Shown piece after piece: positions 50,663 to 58,877 of a stretch of DNA of 64,000 nt. The notes under the pieces are model-generated. The model ran no database searches. It saw only the letters and a program-made list of their open reading frames with translations, and was not told the DNA's origin. The translations under genes were made by a program, and so were the position numbers. Each line of letters begins with the position of its first letter. Within the stretch, counting starts at the first letter, position 1. The stretch comes from Actinomycetes bacterium (GTDB lineage: Bacteria > Actinomycetota > Acidimicrobiia > Acidimicrobiales > Acidimicrobilacustridaceae): the NCBI GenBank assembly GCA_029782145.1, contig JAKOVH010000032.1, positions 62,001-126,000 on the forward strand, in the 5' to 3' direction.

Positions 50663-50678
50663 CGTGCGTTTGTTCACA
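50663..50678. promoter_or_regulatory. Rex operator-like site upstream of rex-hem operon
   Basis: Sequence CGTGCGTTTGTTCACA followed by A. The right half TTCACAA is perfect for the Rex operator (consensus TGTGAAC-N3-TTCACA) and the left half keeps GTG at the exact 11-bp distance. It lies about 20 bases upstream of the rex start, as in Streptomyces. Confidence 0.6.
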
Positions 50679-50747
50679 AAGTCTCGAGGCTGGGCGGTGG
50701 ACCGGCCCGGGGCCGGCCCGGGCCGACGCACCCCGTACCCTGGGGCC

Positions 50748-51512
50748 ATGTCGCTGCACGCCGCCCTGGCCGCCTCGGCCACCCTGGTGTCGTTGGCGTT
50801 CGCCCTGTCGACCCTCGAGCGCTGGCTGGCCCGCCGCAAGCGCCACGAGGCCGCCTGGACGATCTCGCTGTTCCTCTTCGCCGCCGGCTCCGCCGCCCTG
50901 TGGGTCGGCGCCGCCGTCGGGTGGGGCGAGTGGTCGTTCAAGGCGTTCTACCTGTTCGGGGCCATCCTCAACGTGCCCTTCCTCGCCCTCGGCACCGTCG
51001 AGCTGCTCGCCGGCCCCCAGCACGGCCGGCGCTGGACCGCCATCGTCGCCATGCTGGCGGCGTTCTGCACCGGCCTGGTGGTGTCAGCTCCGCTGCAGGC
51101 CGCCATCGACCCCGACGTGCTCCCCCAGGGCAAGGAGGTGTTCGGGCCCGGGCCACGCATCGCGGCGGCCGTCGCCTCGGGCGTCGGCGCGATGGTGATC
51201 TTCGGCGGAGCCGTCTGGAGCGCGTGGCGGCTGCTGCGGGGGCGCCGGCGAGCGGGCACGCCGAGCGGGCTCCCGGCGGGGCGCCTGGCGCTGGCCAACC
51301 TGTTCATCGCCGCCGGCACCCTCGTGCTCAGCGCCGGCGGGCTGCTCAACTCGGTGGTCGACGAGATGGACGGCTTCGCCATCTCGCTGGTGGTCGGCAT
51401 CGCCGTCATCTTCGTGGGCTTCCTGCTCACCAGCACCGGCGCCGACCGGACCGCCCGTGCGCTGCCCGAGCCCCGGCCCTGGCACGCTCCCGCGGCGCCT
51501 GCTGCCGCGTAG
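50748..51512 (+). CDS. Seven-helix membrane protein of unknown function
   Basis: A 254-residue protein with about seven helices (LAASATLVSLAFALSTLE, ISLFLFAAGSAALWVG, and so on) and a Pro/Ala-rich cytosolic end. The basic RRKRHEAAW loop after helix 1 suggests the positive side in the cytoplasm. No family is recognised with certainty. It lies 59 bases upstream of ABC exporter genes and may belong to that operon. Confidence 0.7.
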   Translation: MSLHAALAASATLVSLAFALSTLERWLARRKRHEAAWTISLFLFAAGSAALWVGAAVGWGEWSFKAFYLFGAILNVPFLALGTVELLAGPQHGRRWTAIVAMLAAFCTGLVVSAPLQAAIDPDVLPQGKEVFGPGPRIAAAVASGVGAMVIFGGAVWSAWRLLRGRRRAGTPSGLPAGRLALANLFIAAGTLVLSAGGLLNSVVDEMDGFAISLVVGIAVIFVGFLLTSTGADRTARALPEPRPWHAPAAPAAA

Positions 51513-51571
51513 TCGTTGACTCGGGCGCCGCGCGCGCCGATGAACCACCCCATGACCTTGTCGAGGGCGCG

Positions 51572-52564
51572 ATGACCGCCGCCATCCGCACCGAGGGCCT
51601 CACCCGGGGCTTCCGCTCCGGCCTCGCCGTCGACGGGCTGACCTTCGAGCTCGAGGCCGGCCAGGTGCTCGCCCTGCTGGGGCCCAACGGGGCCGGGAAG
51701 ACCACCACGGTGCGGCTCCTCGACGGGGTCCTGCTGCCCCACGCCGGCCGCTCGCTCGTGCTCGGGCTCGACCCGGCCGTCGACGGCGACGCCATCCGCC
51801 GGCGCACCGGCGTCCTGACCGAGAACGCGGGCCTCGACGACCGGCTGACCTCGCGGGAGAACCTGCTCTACGTCGCCCGGCTCCGCGGGTTCACCCGGTC
51901 GGCCGCCACCCGGCGGGTCGACGAGCTGCTCGAGCGCTTCGGGATGGCCGACCGGCGCGACGACCTGACCGGGGGCTTCTCCACCGGGCAGCGCAAGCGG
52001 GTGGCGCTGGCCCGAGCCCTGCTGCACGACCCCGAGCTGCTGTTCCTCGACGAGCCCACCTCGGGCCTCGACCCGGCCGGCACCCGTGACGTCATCGCCC
52101 TGATCGACCAGCTGGCGGCCGAGGGCCGCACCGTGGTGCTCGCCACCCACTTCCTCGGCGAGGCGGGTCGCCTGGCCGACCGGATGGCCGTGCTCCACAA
52201 GGGCCGGCTGCGGGCCTTCGGCGCCCCCGACGAGCTGGCCGCCCAGCTGTGGTCGGGGGTCGGCGCCGAGCTCGACTTCGGGGCGGCGGCCGACGCCGCC
52301 ACGGTGGCGGCGCTGGCCGATGTGCCCGGGGTGCGGTCGGTGCACCCCCACGGCGACGGTGCGCGCCTGGTGCTCGACGACCGGGAGGTGCTGCCCCGGG
52401 CGGTGGCCGCCGCGGTGGGCCGGGGCCTCGCCGTGTACGGGGCCGCCACTCGGCGTCCGACGCTGGAGGACGTGTACTTCGCCATCGAGCGGCGCATCGC
52501 CGAGGAGGAGGGCGAGATCGCCACCGACGGCTTCACCGCCCGGCTCGCCGAGGTGGCCTCGTGA
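51572..52564 (+). CDS. ABC exporter ATP-binding protein
   Basis: A 330-residue ATPase of the drug/Nat-type exporter group. Walker A GPNGAGKTT, signature FSTGQRKRVALAR (LSGGQ variant), Walker B LLFLDEPTSGLDP, His switch ATHFL. A C-terminal ~100-residue domain (DVPGVRSVHPHGD, LEDVYFAIERR) is typical of NatA/CcmA/DrrA-like proteins. Its stop overlaps the permease start (GTGA). The substrate, ions or a hydrophobic compound, is not known. Confidence 0.92.
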   Translation: MTAAIRTEGLTRGFRSGLAVDGLTFELEAGQVLALLGPNGAGKTTTVRLLDGVLLPHAGRSLVLGLDPAVDGDAIRRRTGVLTENAGLDDRLTSRENLLYVARLRGFTRSAATRRVDELLERFGMADRRDDLTGGFSTGQRKRVALARALLHDPELLFLDEPTSGLDPAGTRDVIALIDQLAAEGRTVVLATHFLGEAGRLADRMAVLHKGRLRAFGAPDELAAQLWSGVGAELDFGAAADAATVAALADVPGVRSVHPHGDGARLVLDDREVLPRAVAAAVGRGLAVYGAATRRPTLEDVYFAIERRIAEEEGEIATDGFTARLAEVAS

Positions 52565-53382
52565 ACCGCACGCGGGTCGACTGGGTGGCCGTGCGCACCA
52601 TCGTGGGCCGGGACATCCGGGCGGTGCGCCGGTCGAAGGCCATCACCTTGCCGATGATCCTGGTGCCCACGGTGCTGTTGATCCTGCTGCCGATGGCGAT
52701 CGGGGTCCTGGCCCGCAACGCCCCCACCAGCCAGGTCGAGAACGCCCTCGGCTCGTCGCTCGTCCAGGGGATCGCCCAGCCGATCCTGTCGCTGCCGGAG
52801 CGAGAGCGCCTCGTGGTGCTGGTCCTCGGCTACCTGCTGTCACCGCTGCTGCTCGTCATCCCGTTGATGGTCTCGGCGGTGCTGGCCGCCGACGCCTTCG
52901 CCGGCGAGAAGGAGCGACGCACCCTCGAGGTCGTGCTGCACCTGCCCATCTCCGACCGTGACCTGTTCCTCGCCAAGGTGCTCACCGCCCTGCTCCCCGC
53001 GGTGGCCATCACGTGGCTGGGCTCGGCGCTGTACGCCGTCGTGTGCAACGTGGTGGCGTGGCCGGTGATGCACCGGGTGTTCGTGCCCTTCGCGCAGTTC
53101 GGGGTGGTGGTCGTGTGGCTGGCCCCGGCGGTCGCCCTGCTCGCCCTCGGGCTGTTGGTGATCGTGTCGTCGCGGGCCCGCACGACCCAGGAGGCCAACC
53201 AGCTCGGCGGGGCGGTGATTCTGCCGCTCATCTTCGTGGCCGCCGCTCAGAGCTCGGCGCTCATGCTGCTGCCCCCGCTGGGCGTCACCGCCGTCGGGTT
53301 CGTGGTGTGGGCGCTCGCCCTCGCCCTGCTGTGGTTCAACAGCCGGCGCTTCACCCGCGATCGCCTGGCCGCCGCCGGCTGA
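52561..53382 (+). CDS. ABC-2-type permease
   Basis: A 273-residue permease with six helices of the ABC-2/NatB-like type. DAFAGEKERRTLEVVLHLP is the conserved GEKE-R-T-E loop of this group, and LFLAKVLTALLPAVAITW follows. It pairs with the overlapping ATPase gene. The extracytoplasmic loop between helices 1 and 2 (NAPTSQVENALG...) is short. Direction of transport is export by family. Confidence 0.88.
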   Translation: MNRTRVDWVAVRTIVGRDIRAVRRSKAITLPMILVPTVLLILLPMAIGVLARNAPTSQVENALGSSLVQGIAQPILSLPERERLVVLVLGYLLSPLLLVIPLMVSAVLAADAFAGEKERRTLEVVLHLPISDRDLFLAKVLTALLPAVAITWLGSALYAVVCNVVAWPVMHRVFVPFAQFGVVVVWLAPAVALLALGLLVIVSSRARTTQEANQLGGAVILPLIFVAAAQSSALMLLPPLGVTAVGFVVWALALALLWFNSRRFTRDRLAAAG

Positions 53383-53433
53383 CGGGCCCCGCCGCGCCTC
53401 CTGCGGCGAGCGACGGGGCGAGCGACGGCCTGG

Positions 53434-53523
53434 CTAGTTGGCCAGCACGAACAGCTGCAGGAACGCGGCGCCGAGGATGATCAACAGCAGCAGGCCGAGG
53501 GTGATGACGGTTCCGGGTCGCAC
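53434..53523 (-). CDS. Possible 29-residue single-helix membrane peptide
   Basis: A GTG-started frame, MRPGTVITLGLLLLII then LGAAFLQLFVLAN, that is one membrane helix with a basic start. GGAG lies six bases upstream, and the start is 14 bases after the SAM adenosyltransferase stop on the same strand, so it would be the next gene of that operon. Too short for homology by eye; the good ribosome site and composition argue for a real small gene. Confidence 0.55.
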   Translation of the reverse strand: MRPGTVITLGLLLLIILGAAFLQLFVLAN

Positions 53524-53537
53524 GATGGCTCCGAGGT

Positions 53538-54401
53538 CTAGGGGCGGCGGGGCCCGAGGTCGACGGGGGTGACGATGCCGGCCGGTCGGTCGTCGCCGAG
53601 GGGCTCGATGGTGACCGCCGACCCGGCGGAGAGCCCGAGCTCGGCGGCGGCGGAGCGCCGGTCGAGGACCACGGCGACGAGCCCGTGGGAGTCGACGACC
53701 AGGCCGAGCTCACCGGGCTCGACCTCGGCGAAGGTGCCGACCCGGCGGGCGCTGCGGGCGTGGTCGTCGAGGACCAGGCGGACGACGTCGTCGAAGCCCG
53801 TGAGCTCGTCGGGGTCGACGTTGAGCTGGGCGTTGCCGTACCGGTCGACCCACAGCACCTCCGCGTGGAGCCGGCCGTCGTCCTCCCGGGTGAGGGGCAC
53901 CATGGCGGGGAACAGCGTGACCGGGTCGATGGCCGGTCCCAGCTCGGAGAGGTCGACACCGAGGCAGAGGTGGGCCGCCGCCGGGCCGAACACGTCGCGC
54001 CCGTCGAAGGTGGCGGCCTGGCTGGGCAGGCGGTACCGGGGGTCGGCGATCTCGACCGCCCGGCTGGCACCGCCGCAGAGGGCCACGGCCGGGGCGAGCA
54101 GGCCGTTGTCGGGGCCGACCAGCACGGAGGCGCCGTCGCCGACCTCCACCGCGATCGGCCGGCGCGAGGTGCCCACCGCCGGGTCGACGACGGCGAGCAC
54201 CACGCCGGGGCACAGGTACTCGACGGCGCGAGCGAGGGCGAGCCCGCCGCCCCGCACGTCGTAGGGGTCGATGCCGTGCGAGAGGTCGACGACCGTGACC
54301 TCGGGGGCGATGGAGCGGATGACCGAGTGCACCACACCGACGAACTCGTCGACGAGCCCGTAGTCGGACAGGAACGTGATGGTGTCGTAGCGCAGGGCCA
54401 T
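53538..54401 (-). CDS. SAM hydroxide adenosyltransferase (DUF62 family)
   Basis: A 287-residue enzyme of the fluorinase/chlorinase/DUF62 family. ITFLSDYGLVDEFVG has the S-adenosylmethionine-ribose aspartate; VVDLSHGIDPYDVRGG the conserved His; VDPAVGTSRRPI, GPDNGLL and RYGNAQLN are family landmarks. Members with Asp-Arg-His around the water site hydrolyse SAM to adenosine and methionine; that seems the case here rather than halogenation, since no halide pocket insertion is seen. ATG start at 54401. Confidence 0.9.
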   Translation of the reverse strand: MALRYDTITFLSDYGLVDEFVGVVHSVIRSIAPEVTVVDLSHGIDPYDVRGGGLALARAVEYLCPGVVLAVVDPAVGTSRRPIAVEVGDGASVLVGPDNGLLAPAVALCGGASRAVEIADPRYRLPSQAATFDGRDVFGPAAAHLCLGVDLSELGPAIDPVTLFPAMVPLTREDDGRLHAEVLWVDRYGNAQLNVDPDELTGFDDVVRLVLDDHARSARRVGTFAEVEPGELGLVVDSHGLVAVVLDRRSAAAELGLSAGSAVTIEPLGDDRPAGIVTPVDLGPRRP

Positions 54402-54424
54402 GGCAGGCGCAGGCTACCGGGCGG

Positions 54425-55216
54425 CTAGGCCTGGCCGAGCTGCCGGGACCGCTCGGTCGCGGCCTTCACCGCGTCGAGGACGGCGGCGCGCACCCCGCCC
54501 GCCTCGAGGGCGTGGAGCCCGGCGGCGGTGGTGCCGCCGGGAGAGGTGACCGCCGCCCGCAAGGCGGCGGCGTGCTCGTCGCTCGACTCGAGCAGCTGGG
54601 CCGAGCCCTTGATGGTCTGCACGGCGAGCACCTCGGCCACCTCGCGAGGCAGCCCGACGAGGACGCCGGCCTCGATGAGGCTCTCGGCGACGAGGAACAG
54701 GTAGGCCGGCCCAGACCCGGACAGGCCCGTCACCGCGTCGAGCTGGCCCTCGTGGACGCGGACCACCACCCCGACGGCGTCGAGGATGGAGGCGGCCCAG
54801 TCGAGGTCGTCGGGACCGGCGCTGGCCCCGGGCGCGATGGCCGACGCCCCGGCCCCCACCACCGCGGGGGTGTTGGGCATGGCCCGCACCACGGCGACGC
54901 CTCCGCCCAGGGCGGCCTCGAGGGCGGCGGTCGTGACGCCGGCGGCGATCGACAGCAGCCGCTCGGTGCCGGCGAGGGCGATCTCGCGGCACGTCTCGCC
55001 GGCGTCGCTCGGCTTCACCGCGAGCAGCGCACCGGCACAGGCGCCCGGGCGGTCGAGCACGGCGACGCCGGGGAAGGCCTGCGCGAGGGCGGCGCGCCGC
55101 TCGGCGAGGCGTTCGACCACGGCCAGCTGCTCCGGCGGGGCCCATCCAGCAGCGAGGAGGCCGCCCAGCAGCGCCTCGCCCATCTTGCCGCCACCCACGA
55201 TCTGCAGTCGGACCAT
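54425..55216 (-). CDS. proC: Pyrroline-5-carboxylate reductase
   Basis: A 263-residue enzyme of the last step of proline synthesis. LQIVGGGKMGEALLGGLL is the NADPH loop, LAVKPSDAGETCREIA the second cofactor strand, RAMPNTPAVVGAGASA and GLSGSGPAYLFLVAESLIEAGV the active site, and TSPGGTTAAGLHALE the C-terminal signature. Full length, no anomalies. It lies between the DUF62 and ybjN genes. Confidence 0.96.
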   Translation of the reverse strand: MVRLQIVGGGKMGEALLGGLLAAGWAPPEQLAVVERLAERRAALAQAFPGVAVLDRPGACAGALLAVKPSDAGETCREIALAGTERLLSIAAGVTTAALEAALGGGVAVVRAMPNTPAVVGAGASAIAPGASAGPDDLDWAASILDAVGVVVRVHEGQLDAVTGLSGSGPAYLFLVAESLIEAGVLVGLPREVAEVLAVQTIKGSAQLLESSDEHAAALRAAVTSPGGTTAAGLHALEAGGVRAAVLDAVKAATERSRQLGQA

Positions 55217-55323
55217 GGCCGCCGACCGTAGTGCCCGGTCTGGCCCGGACGGAGCTGACTTCCCCGATCAGCCCCGCCCGGGCACGTCGGACAGAGTAGG
55301 TCGAAGGTGCACCGAAGTCAACG

Positions 55324-55342
55324 AAAAAGCACGAAACGTGCT
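55324..55342 (-). terminator. Intrinsic terminator with U-tract after ybjN-like gene
   Basis: On the minus strand AGCACG-TTT-CGTGCT followed by TTTTC: a 6-bp stem with 3-nt loop and a run of Us, starting right after the stop codon. It is the clearest textbook terminator of the window; the surrounding 120 bp are less GC-rich than the rest. Confidence 0.85.
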
Positions 55343-55807
55343 CTAGGTGTCGAAGCGGGAGGCGAAGCCGATGCGCAGCGCTGGCCGGAAGCACTGCTCG
55401 ACGTAGGCGTAGAGCGAGCCGAGCACCCGATCGAGCTCCCCTTCGTCGACGGCGTGGACCGGCAGGGATCCGGCCAGGAACACCGCGTCCTCCTCGCCGA
55501 TGCAGAACGCCGCGCCGTGCAGCGTGCGGTTGCGACGCAGCAGGTGCTCGTAGAAGCGGGCGTGGTCCTCCTCGGGCGCCGGCATCACGTAGGTCTCGTA
55601 GAAGAGCGACCGCTGCCGCACCGTGAACCACACGGTGAAGACGTCCTTGCTCTCGCCGTGCACCCGGACGTACCAGCGGCGCTGCCCCGGCTCCCCCCGC
55701 TCGACGGCGGCCACCACCGGGTTCTCGGCCAGCTGCTCGGCCAGCCACCCGTCGATCAGCGCGTCGAGCGCGTCGAGGGTCTCGGCGTCGGCGATCTCGT
55801 CGGCCAC
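55343..55807 (-). CDS. YbjN-domain protein
   Basis: A 154-residue protein of the YbjN/type III secretion-chaperone-like fold. WYVRVHGESKDVFTVWFTV and YEHLLRRNRTLHGAAFCIGEED are typical. In mycobacteria a YbjN gene also follows mshA (Rv0486-Rv0487), so the neighbourhood is conserved; its function is not established. GTG start with AGGAG. 25 bases after mshA, so one operon. Confidence 0.85.
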   Translation of the reverse strand: MADEIADAETLDALDALIDGWLAEQLAENPVVAAVERGEPGQRRWYVRVHGESKDVFTVWFTVRQRSLFYETYVMPAPEEDHARFYEHLLRRNRTLHGAAFCIGEEDAVFLAGSLPVHAVDEGELDRVLGSLYAYVEQCFRPALRIGFASRFDT

Positions 55808-55832
55808 GGTGGCTCCTCGGTGAGCGGTCGGC

Positions 55833-57050
55833 TCAGCTGCACGACACCGGCGAGCGCGACGTGAGGTCGGCGTAGAGCCGCCGCAGGCGCGCCGCGGTGG
55901 TCGACCACGTGAAGCCGCGGGCCCGCTCGGCGGCGGCCGTGGCCAGGGAGGTGGCCAGCGAGGCGTCGCCGAGCACCTCGGCGACCGCCGCGGCGTAGTC
56001 GGCCGGGTCGCGCGTGTCCACCAGGAAGCCGGTGACGCCGTCGTCGACGAGCGTGCGCAGCCCGCCCACCGCGGCGGCCACGACCGGCGTGCCGCACGCC
56101 GCCGCCTCGAGGGCGACCAGCCCGAACGACTCCGAGCGGCTCGGCACGATGCACACGTCGGCGGCCCGGTAGTACGTCGACAGCAGGTGGTGGGGCTGCG
56201 GGGCGACGAACCGCACCCGCTCCCGCAGGCCGTGGCGGTCGATGAGGGCCTCGGCCGCCGCCATCTCCTCGGCGCCGCCGAGGCCGCTGCGGCCACCGAC
56301 GACGACGAGCACCGCCCCGGGATGGCGCTCGGAGAGCTCGGCCAGGGCGCCGATGGCCACGGTGAGGCCCTTCAGGGGCTGGATGCGGCCCACGAACAGC
56401 AGCACCGGCTCGTCGCCCAGCCCGAGCGCCGCACGCGCTCCGCCTCGGTGGCCGGGCGAGAAGAAGGCGTGGTCGACGCCCGGCGGCACGACCTCGACCC
56501 GGGACGGGTCGGCGCCGTACAGCTCGACGAGCTGGGTGACCTCCGCCGCGCAGTTGGCGAGGATGGCGTCGGAGCAGGCGATGACCTCCGACTCGGCGTC
56601 GACCCGGCGGTCGGGCTCGGGGTCGCCGGTCTCGGCCTTCACCCGGGCGAGGGTGTGGAAGGTCGACACGAGCGGCAGGTCGAGCTCGTGCTTGAGGCGG
56701 TGCCCGGCCAGGCCCGACAGCCAGTAGTTGGCGTGGATGGCGTCGGGGCCGCCCTGGCGGCACAGGTGCCGACCCACTCGCTCGGTGAACTCGTCGACGA
56801 CCTCGGGGAGGTCCTCCTTGGCCAGCTCGGGCGGGCCGGCGTCGACGTGCACCACCCGGAACCCCGGCTCGACGTCGACCACGTCGGGCAGGTCGGCGGC
56901 CCAGCGCCGGACATAGACCTCGGAGCGCACGCCGGCCTGGGCCAGCGCCGCCACCAGCTCGCGCACGTAGACGTTCATGCCACCGGAGTCACCGCTGCCG
57001 GGCTGGGCGAGCGGCGAGGTGTGCAGCGACAGCACGGCCAGCGATCTCAT
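55833..57050 (-). CDS. mshA: D-inositol-3-phosphate glycosyltransferase
   Basis: A 405-residue GT4 enzyme starting mycothiol synthesis by joining GlcNAc to inositol-3-phosphate. SLHTSPLAQPGSGDSGGMNVYV is the hallmark N-terminus (in parts LHTSPLAQPG, SGGMNVYV), then IHANYWLSG, VVPPGVDHAFF, VGRIQPLKG and ESFGLVALEAAACGTPVVA with the EX7E motif. The mycothiol pathway fits an actinobacterium and supplies the likely thiol for the persulfide dioxygenase. ATG start with GGGGG upstream. Confidence 0.9.
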   Translation of the reverse strand: MRSLAVLSLHTSPLAQPGSGDSGGMNVYVRELVAALAQAGVRSEVYVRRWAADLPDVVDVEPGFRVVHVDAGPPELAKEDLPEVVDEFTERVGRHLCRQGGPDAIHANYWLSGLAGHRLKHELDLPLVSTFHTLARVKAETGDPEPDRRVDAESEVIACSDAILANCAAEVTQLVELYGADPSRVEVVPPGVDHAFFSPGHRGGARAALGLGDEPVLLFVGRIQPLKGLTVAIGALAELSERHPGAVLVVVGGRSGLGGAEEMAAAEALIDRHGLRERVRFVAPQPHHLLSTYYRAADVCIVPSRSESFGLVALEAAACGTPVVAAAVGGLRTLVDDGVTGFLVDTRDPADYAAAVAEVLGDASLATSLATAAAERARGFTWSTTAARLRRLYADLTSRSPVSCS

Positions 57051-57111
57051 GGTGCCCCCACGCTAGGGCCCGCTGGGGCGCGACGGCACCCTGGGGGCGA
57101 CACGGGTGCGG

Positions 57112-57687
57112 TCAGTCGCCGGCGTCGCGCCCGGTCTCGGCGAGGGCGCCCTCGACCGTGAGCTCGCCCGAGCCGTAGCGGCGGGCCAGCTCGCCGTTGA
57201 GCACGTCGATGCAACGGTGCAGGGTGCGCCGGCGGCGCGACACGCGCCGCTCGAGCTCGTCGAGGCGCCCGGACAGCTCGACGAGCTCGTCGTCGGTGGC
57301 CGTGGGGAGCATGGCGATGCGCATGCCGCCCTCGGTGATGGCCTCGAGCTCGGCCGACAGCTCGGGGTCGACCTCGGTGGGCTCGAGGGTCTGGGGCTGG
57401 CGGCCACTGCCGGAGCCCGAGTGCTCGCTCAGGATGCGCGGCAGGTCGTCGACCAGGGTGGCCAGGTCGCCGGGGTGCCCCGCTGCTCGCCGCTCGAGCT
57501 CCCCGCGCACCATGTCGAGCGGAGCCTGGACGAGCCGGCGCAGGTAGGACAGGCCGGTCTCGGTGCGCACGGCGCCGTCGCGCGTCTCGCGCAGCTCGGC
57601 CAGGTCGAGCCCGGACAGGGCGTCGGGGGTCAGGCCGACCACCTCCAGCGCGGTGGTGTCGTCGATCGGGGCGACGTTCTCGCTCAT
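57112..57687 (-). CDS. RsiG-like (AmfC) c-di-GMP-dependent anti-sigma factor
   Basis: A 191-residue helical protein. Known RsiG binds c-di-GMP through the motif E-x3-S-x2-R-x3-Q-x3-D in two antiparallel helices and then holds the sigma factor WhiG. Here the first copy is complete (E43, S47, R50, Q54, D58, in ETGLSYLRRLVQAPLD). The second (E146, S150, R153, H157, D161) differs only by His for Gln. So c-di-GMP binding is likely. No WhiG-type gene is in the window. The ATG at 57687 is preceded by AGGAGG at a somewhat long distance. Confidence 0.85.
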   Translation of the reverse strand: MSENVAPIDDTTALEVVGLTPDALSGLDLAELRETRDGAVRTETGLSYLRRLVQAPLDMVRGELERRAAGHPGDLATLVDDLPRILSEHSGSGSGRQPQTLEPTEVDPELSAELEAITEGGMRIAMLPTATDDELVELSGRLDELERRVSRRRRTLHRCIDVLNGELARRYGSGELTVEGALAETGRDAGD

Positions 57688-57767
57688 AGGGCCCACTGCC
57701 TCCTCGCCACTGCGGCACCCAGCACCACTGATCCTACTTCCCCACCGGCTCCGGGCCGGACGGAGCG

Positions 57768-58553
57768 TCACGACAGGTAGTCCCAGAGCATCCAGCACCA
57801 CAGGGGGGTGACGATCAGCCAGGCGTCGAGGCGGCGCAGGGCGGGCACCGGGGCGTCGGCCGACGGGGCGAGCGCCGAGCCGAGCGGCGCCCCCAGCGGT
57901 GCCGTGGCCGCCACCAGGCCGCCGAACACCCAGGCGGCCCGGGCGTCGAAGGGCCCCAGCTGGAACACCGCCTCGGCGAAGGTCAGCACGAGCACGGCGG
58001 CGATCCCGGCGACGGGCCCCTCGACCACGCCGTCGGCGCCGGTGCCGACCAGGTAGTCACCGACCTCGTACCCGCTGACCAGGACCAACAGCACGGCGAG
58101 GGCGGCCACGTCGAGCCGGGCGATGGCCACCGCGGACACGGCGACGAGCGCCGGGAGCAGCCAGGTGCGCACCGTGCGACCGGCGCGGGCCAGCACCGGC
58201 TCGGACCTCGCCGGCGACACGGCCGCAGCCGCCACGGCGGCGACCACGCCGACGAGCACGGCGGCACCGGCGAGCGCGGTGCCGAGCAGGGACGCCAGAC
58301 CGACGAGGGCAGCCGACGCCCCGGCCACGTAGCGGTCGTCGTCGTGGCCCGCCCGGTGCCAGGCCACCGAGGTCTGCAGGGCCGCCACGGTCGCCACCAC
58401 GGTGAACACCACTCCGACGGCGAGCTCGCCGAGCAGGCAGGCCGCCGCCGCCACGAGGAACCACAGCAGCCCCAGCCGCCCGTGAGGTCCGTCGACCTTG
58501 GGGACGTAGGCATACCGGTGCGGGGTCGGCACCGCCGTGGCCGTGCCGTTCAC
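57768..58553 (-). CDS. CdsA-like membrane protein, probably degenerate
   Basis: A 261-residue protein with about eight helices. The last third reads like a weathered phosphatidate cytidylyltransferase: GYEVGDYLVGTG, then VEGPVAGIAA, APLGAPLGSALAPS and ALRRLDAWLIVTPLW stand where CdsA has its D-x-G, WEG-S-G-G, GDL-ES-KR and PGHGG-DR-DS motifs. The key acidic and Ser residues are mostly gone, so catalysis is doubtful. Its GTG overlaps the MoaD-like stop (GTGA). A membrane scaffold or altered activity is possible. Confidence 0.55.
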   Translation of the reverse strand: MNGTATAVPTPHRYAYVPKVDGPHGRLGLLWFLVAAAACLLGELAVGVVFTVVATVAALQTSVAWHRAGHDDDRYVAGASAALVGLASLLGTALAGAAVLVGVVAAVAAAAVSPARSEPVLARAGRTVRTWLLPALVAVSAVAIARLDVAALAVLLVLVSGYEVGDYLVGTGADGVVEGPVAGIAAVLVLTFAEAVFQLGPFDARAAWVFGGLVAATAPLGAPLGSALAPSADAPVPALRRLDAWLIVTPLWCWMLWDYLS

Positions 58554-58792
58554 CCGCAGCCGCCGGAGACGGGCGGCAGCACGGCGACCTCGTCGGAGTC
58601 GGCGACGGGGTCGACCGGGTCGGCCGGCTCGCCGTTGCACCAGACCCGGCTCGTGCCCAGCACCTCGGCGAACGAGGGGCCGTAGCGGCGCACCGCCTCG
58701 TCGAGCACGGCGCCCACGGTGTCGCCGGGCACGACGTCACGCCCCCTGCCGGCGGTCTCCCGGGCCGCAGCGAACAGACGGAGCGTGGCCAC
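58550..58792 (-). CDS. MoaD/ThiS-like ubiquitin-fold protein with Gly-Gly-Cys-Gly end
   Basis: An 80-residue beta-grasp protein: LRLFAAARETAGRGRD at the start and VAVLPPVSGG near the end as in MoaD. In sulfur carriers the chain ends in Gly-Gly, which is adenylated and thiocarboxylated. Here two residues, Cys-Gly, follow. Either they are removed first or the protein is not a carrier in the usual way. The stop overlaps the GTG of the CdsA-like gene. GTG start. Confidence 0.8.
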   Translation of the reverse strand: MATLRLFAAARETAGRGRDVVPGDTVGAVLDEAVRRYGPSFAEVLGTSRVWCNGEPADPVDPVADSDEVAVLPPVSGGCG

Positions 58793-58877
58793 GGCGCCCG
58801 AGCGTAGTTCTGGCGCCGCCGGGCTCCCTTGCCGGGGCACGTGGGGTGAGGCCGGGGGCTCCGGTACCGTCGCCGCC

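Noticed and set aside
53538..54401. A fluorinase or chlorinase
   Set aside because: No halide-pocket insertion loop is apparent, and the motifs fit the common SAM-hydrolysing members of the family.
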